Shown: one piece after another, positions 55,812 to 64,000 of the stretch
Layout: each line of letters starts with the position of its first letter
How positions within the stretch are numbered: the stretch's first letter is position 1
Assembly: GCA_003508835.1 (NCBI GenBank)
Contig: PUFA01000203.1
Span: forward strand, 1,270,501-1,334,500
Length of the DNA: 64,000 bases
DNA from: Eonycteris spelaea
Taxonomy: Eukaryota > Chordata > Mammalia > Chiroptera > Pteropodidae
Direction of reading: 5' to 3'
Made by a program: the position numbers and the translations under genes
The notes under the pieces: generated by a model
What the model was told of the DNA's origin: nothing
The model's input: only the letters and a program-made list of their open reading frames with translations
Databases searched by the model: none

Positions 55812-56479
55812 CTAATGCAGAGAGACTCTGGCATGGCCCCGCCCTCCCTCACCACAAACTCTAGTCCCCATGTCCTCACAGAAGTGGTTGTCATAGCAAC
55901 AGGAGGGTGGGGTCCCAGGCCCTTGGGTTGAAGGAGGGCTCCTGTGAGGGATGTGGGAGGGCTCAGACACACGCACACGCGCATGCACACACACGCACAT
56001 CCACAAGCATCTCTCTTCATTTTTCAGCAAGAAGAGGCTGGATATGCTCAACTTCCTCCCCCAACTCCATCAGGGCAAACAACAAGAAGACTGGGCCTCA
56101 GAAGAGACACTGTGGTCAAACTCTGAAAATGGGACAAAGCCGCACAGGGCGCCAGGACGGGGAGGTACAGTCAGATCCCGCCGTGGAACCCACACGAGCT
56201 GGAGAAAACTGAGGCAGAAGCAGACATGGGCAACCACCTGTCGCCGCCCGCTCCATCCAAGATTTTCCGGGGACCCGAGGGCTTCGAAGGGCCCCTTGGC
56301 AGTCCGCGCCGTCTCCCCCTTCCCCCTCCCTCCCCCTCCAAAGGCGAAGGCAGCAGCCACGTTCGGCCGTCACAAGGGATGACAGTAAAGGGACCCAACT
56401 GTCAGATGAACAAATTGCATTGAGTCCCACTGACAATGGGAAGCCACCGAATGTCACTTCGGTTTTGTTTCGTTTTTGA

Positions 56480-56640
56480 GGAGTGCCTGACACCCCGTTT
56501 GTCTTTTCATCATAGTCCCAGTACCTTTCACCCCTATTACTAGATTCGGAACTCCTTGAGGACAGAGACCAACCACAGTGACTCACAGTGCTTGACACTT
56601 AATAGGCACTGAGAAAATGAATGCTTAATGTATCCACGAA
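56480..56640 (+). repeat. L2 3' end
   Basis: It contains 'actagattcggaactccttg', 'aggacagagaccaaccacag', 'tgcttgacacttaataggca', 'ctgagaaaatgaatgc', in L2 tail order. Confidence 0.8.
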
Positions 56641-57059
56641 TGAACAAGGGACTCGATGGATGGGGTAGAGGCAGGAGAGGGGTCAATACACGAAGGGGCA
56701 AGGTCCGGGTGAAGACTCTCTTCCAACCCGGCCTGGCTGTCTTGCAGGGAGTCTGGACTGCGTGTGCTGAATACACAGGCCTTTCAGGTGCCGTGGGGCC
56801 TGAATCTGAGAAACGAGAATGCCCGTACTTCACATCTTCCCAGTCCTGGAGAAATGCCACAGGAAACGATGCTTTGGAGAGGAATGGAAACTCCTGCCGT
56901 CAGCGGGGGTTTCCTGGGGTCCTCTGTGTGCCTGGCTCTCGCCTAGGGCACGTGGGTAAGGGCACAACAGAAGCAGCAATCACTGAGGCAGATTTTTAAC
57001 CCCTCCTCAGGCCAGAAATGATCAGAAAGGAACATGCTAAACTGAGGGGCTCTAGAAGA

Positions 57060-57350
57060 GAGGTGCGGCCTGGCGAAGCCAAGGAAGGCTTCCTGGGGGA
57101 CAGGAGACCAGACCAGGCCCCGGAGGGCGGGGGGCGGCGGGGGGGGGGGGTTCTGCATAAGGAACAGGCATTTCCAGAAGCCGCGCACACAGGACTGAAG
57201 TAGAGCAGACTGGAGGTGTGTGCACAGTTGTTACTCACACCTGGAGGCCCTCCTGTGTGCTCAGGTGTGACGCCAAGCCGGGAGGTGTAAAACAGACGAG
57301 CTGTCCTCAGGGAACTCTCCTCTGGGATGTGGGCCACGGAGGGAGACCCT
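57060..57350 (-). repeat. L2 fragment
   Basis: It begins with the inverse of an L2 internal block ('gccaaggaaggcttcctggg') and ends in inverted L2-tail-like text ('cctggaggccctcctgtgtg', 'gtaaaacagacgagctgtcc'). It is diverged. Confidence 0.55.
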
Positions 57351-57414
57351 AAAACAAATTCAGGTGATGGGTATTATTCCTGAAGAGCATGAGCCCCCAG
57401 GGAAGCAGAAGCCT

Positions 57415-57490
57415 CACCTGTCCTGCCCATCACCGTATCCTCAGCTCCCGGAGCAGCGCCAGGCAGGAAGCGGGTGCAGGATAAATGCAG
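57415..57490 (+). repeat. L2 tail fragment
   Basis: It contains 'caccgtatcctcagctcccg' and 'gcgccaggcaggaagcgg' followed by ATAAATGCAGACGGAATG, the terminal L2 motif order. Confidence 0.55.
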
Positions 57491-57789
57491 ACGGAATGGC
57501 GGATGCTACGCTGGAAGCGCAGGAACATCGACAGCCACCACCCACGAAGCCCTTGCCCGAGCAGGACAGCAGGCCGAGAGTTTCACACACGCTGCCTACT
57601 CGCAGCGGTCCCCAGCCTTGGCGGCACCGGGGACCCGGGCTCCCGTGAGCGTGATGCCTGACGATCCGAGGCGGAGCTGCGGCGCTGACGCCAGCGCTGG
57701 GGAGCGGCGTGGACACAGAGGAAGCTTCGCGGGCTGACCCGCGGCTCCCTCCTGCCGAGCGGCGGGGTGGGGGTTTGGGGGACCCCTGC

Positions 57790-57930
57790 CTTATGTGATC
57801 CTCCACATCTGGAGAGTATTACCGTTCTCTCCTTTTAAGGATTTGGGAACCCGGGCTTCACAGAGCCAACGCTCGTCTCAAGGTTCCCGACCCAGTAAGC
57901 GACAGAACTGAGACTTGCTTTCAGGACTGC
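57790..57930 (+). repeat. MIR
   Basis: It contains 'tatgtgatcctccacatctg', 'ttaccgttctctccttttaa', 'ggatttgggaacccgggctt', 'agtaagcgacagaactgaga', in sense MIR order. Confidence 0.7.
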
Positions 57931-58136
57931 CTAAGGTCACTCACTGTCCCAGCCCTGTTTTGGGGAATTTGATAGTGGATGAACAGTGCAGGGCGAGCCC
58001 TGAGATGGGGCGACCGCCGCAGCGCAAGGGGCTCGCAGGAGCGGGGACGGACCGCCGCGGTCACAGCGGCATGGAGGTCTTACCTCTTTGGGGCCTCAGA
58101 GGGCTTCTAAATTAAGCTCAGGGCTTGGGGACTTAC

Positions 58137-58243
58137 TGGGTGTAGGGGATGACGAAGCGTCTCGCCTGGCGAGAGAAAGAATGCTGACAACCCTGAGAGA
58201 AGTGGCTTTTCTCTAACTCCTGGTTCGACAGTACGCGCGACAT
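58137..58243 (-). other. Candidate first coding exon, divergent from SSR2
   Basis: A minus-strand ATG at 58243 opens a frame MSRVLSNQELEKSHFSQGCQ that continues to RRFVIPYT and meets a consensus donor CCCA|GTAAGT after 107 bases. If not spliced, the frame stops at once (CAG TAA). It starts about 260 bases from the SSR2 transcription start, as expected for a bidirectional promoter. It leaves in phase 2, so at least one further exon would be needed before the 55811 candidate. The product is not recognised. Confidence 0.3.
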
Positions 58244-58379
58244 TCTAGACCGGTGACCCAATCTCTAGGTGTGGCAGCTCCGCAGAGCATCTGACCAGGT
58301 GCTGGTCACACCCTGTAAGGGCCAGCCCGCTTGAAAAGCCACCGAAGAGGGCAGGACAAGAAGCGGGGGCAGGACGCAC

Positions 58380-58510
58380 CGACAGGCGCGGCCCAGGCGC
58401 CGCGCGGAGGGCCGGTGGCGCGCGGCCCGGAACTACAAGCCCCAGAAGGCACCGGGTTTCCGGCCAGCGCTCGCTTCCGCTCCTTCGGGCGCTGACGCTC
58501 CCTTCCGGTC
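58380..58510. promoter_or_regulatory. SSR2: SSR2 CpG-island promoter with a ZNF143/THAP11-type element
   Basis: A CpG-dense, TATA-less region contains AACTACAAGCCCCAGAAGGC at 58431-58450 (ZNF143/THAP11 type) and ETS-like CTTCCGG just before the likely start near 58505. A CCAAT motif lies farther upstream, near 58258. Confidence 0.7.
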
Positions 58511-58545
58511 TTAGCGGCCCAGGCTAGGCGCTGCGGAGGAGCGCC
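58505..58545 (+). other. SSR2: SSR2 non-coding first exon
   Basis: The exon end is inferred from a GCGCC|GTGAGT donor at 58546 downstream of the CpG promoter. The start is approximate. Coding begins only in exon 2. Confidence 0.55.
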
Positions 58546-63362
<4,817 letters not shown>

Positions 63363-63778
63363 GCCGGCATCACCGCCCCTCCGCAGGGAACCCAGGTGCT
63401 CCCCAGAATCCAGAGGGCGACTCGGATGCACCCCCCAGCCTGGGCCACCGGCCCCTGGACCCTCCCTCCGTCAGCCAGAGGCCAGGGCCTGGGGGTCAGC
63501 AAGAGCCTCCGGGTCCCCTCCTGAAGCCATCGGAACAGGACCGCCTTCGGCAGCAACCTGGACCCTGGAGGGCCCTCTGGTGCGCCACTGGGGCGCTGTG
63601 GGGCGTGGCCGGCGGTGTGACCTTGTCCAGGGTGCAGGAGGGGTGTTCAGGGCCTGCCCGCCACCCCCATCTGCCCTCCCCTCCCAGAAGAGGGCAGAAG
63701 ATGAAGTGAAAGGCATGGGACTCTCCGAGGCTGCCCAATCTGTTCTGGGTTAGGGACGCTGACCAAACAGGCTTTTCT

Positions 63779-63784
63779 AATAAA
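63779..63784 (+). terminator. SSR2: SSR2 polyA signal
   Basis: AATAAA lies about 415 bases after the stop codon, followed by CAAATGCC and a T/G-containing stretch. Cleavage is expected near 63800. Confidence 0.85.
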
Positions 63785-63800
63785 AACAAATGCCACATGA

Positions 63801-64000
63801 CTGCTTTCTCATCAGCTGGGTGGGCGCAGGCAGGCGGGGCCAGGCCGGCCGAACCCCTGCCCCACACCTGTGCCTCTGAGCACCTCTGCTTCCTTCCACC
63901 CGGCTCTGTCCACAAGCCCCAGACCCCGCCAAGACTGCCGCCGGCCACCAGCTCCACAGCTCGCGGGCCGGGCCAGGCAGGGGTCAGGTGGACGTGCAGG
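63801..64000. other. Intergenic DNA downstream of SSR2
   Basis: GC-rich unique sequence runs to the window end. Nothing is recognised in it. Confidence 0.6.

Noticed and set aside
56029..56180. Plus-strand exon-like segment after a good TTCATTTTTCAG acceptor
   Set aside because: Two frames look protein-like and neither joins another exon. There is no clear donor with matching phase and no support for a plus-strand gene here.

Overview
This is a mammalian nuclear genomic window. The evidence is spliced genes with GT/AG introns, CpG-rich promoters, AATAAA polyadenylation signals, and decayed MIR, L2, MER5-type and L1M repeats. I recognise five genes, in the order and orientation I recall for human 1q22, read in reverse: (LMNA side) - MEX3A(+) - RAB25(-) - LAMTOR2(-) - UBQLN4(+) - SSR2(+). 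I saw no Alu, B1/B2 or other young lineage-specific SINE. This points away from primates and rodents, but I cannot name the species.

Layout. 1-19.6 kb is non-coding, repeat-rich DNA where synteny predicts the upstream region and long first intron of LMNA. 19.6-20.3 kb is a CpG-rich divergent promoter region. MEX3A (two KH domains plus RING) occupies 20.7-25.7 kb with a long 3' UTR. After an intergenic stretch, RAB25 (30.8-36.2 kb) and LAMTOR2 (37.5-40.2 kb) lie in tandem on the minus strand. UBQLN4 (41.3-51.1 kb, 11 coding exons) diverges from LAMTOR2. A repeat-rich gap (52.6-58.4 kb) holds minus-strand exon-like segments that may belong to an undescribed gene. SSR2 (58.5-63.8 kb) closes the window.

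Functionally these are unrelated housekeeping or epithelial genes kept together by synteny: RNA binding and ubiquitin ligation (MEX3A), recycling-endosome traffic (RAB25), Ragulator/mTORC1 scaffolding (LAMTOR2), proteasome shuttling (UBQLN4) and ER translocon association (SSR2). Three of the promoter regions carry ZNF143/THAP11-type ACTACAA..CCC elements, with three copies at LAMTOR2.

Two points matter most to a reader. First, four of the five genes carry small apparent deletions (eight in about 4.9 kb of CDS, mostly in homopolymers or short tandem repeats) that break frames of otherwise conserved proteins; consensus sequencing error is the best explanation, so ORFs taken at face value mislead. 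Second, SSR2 contains an almost perfect U12-type (minor spliceosome) intron.
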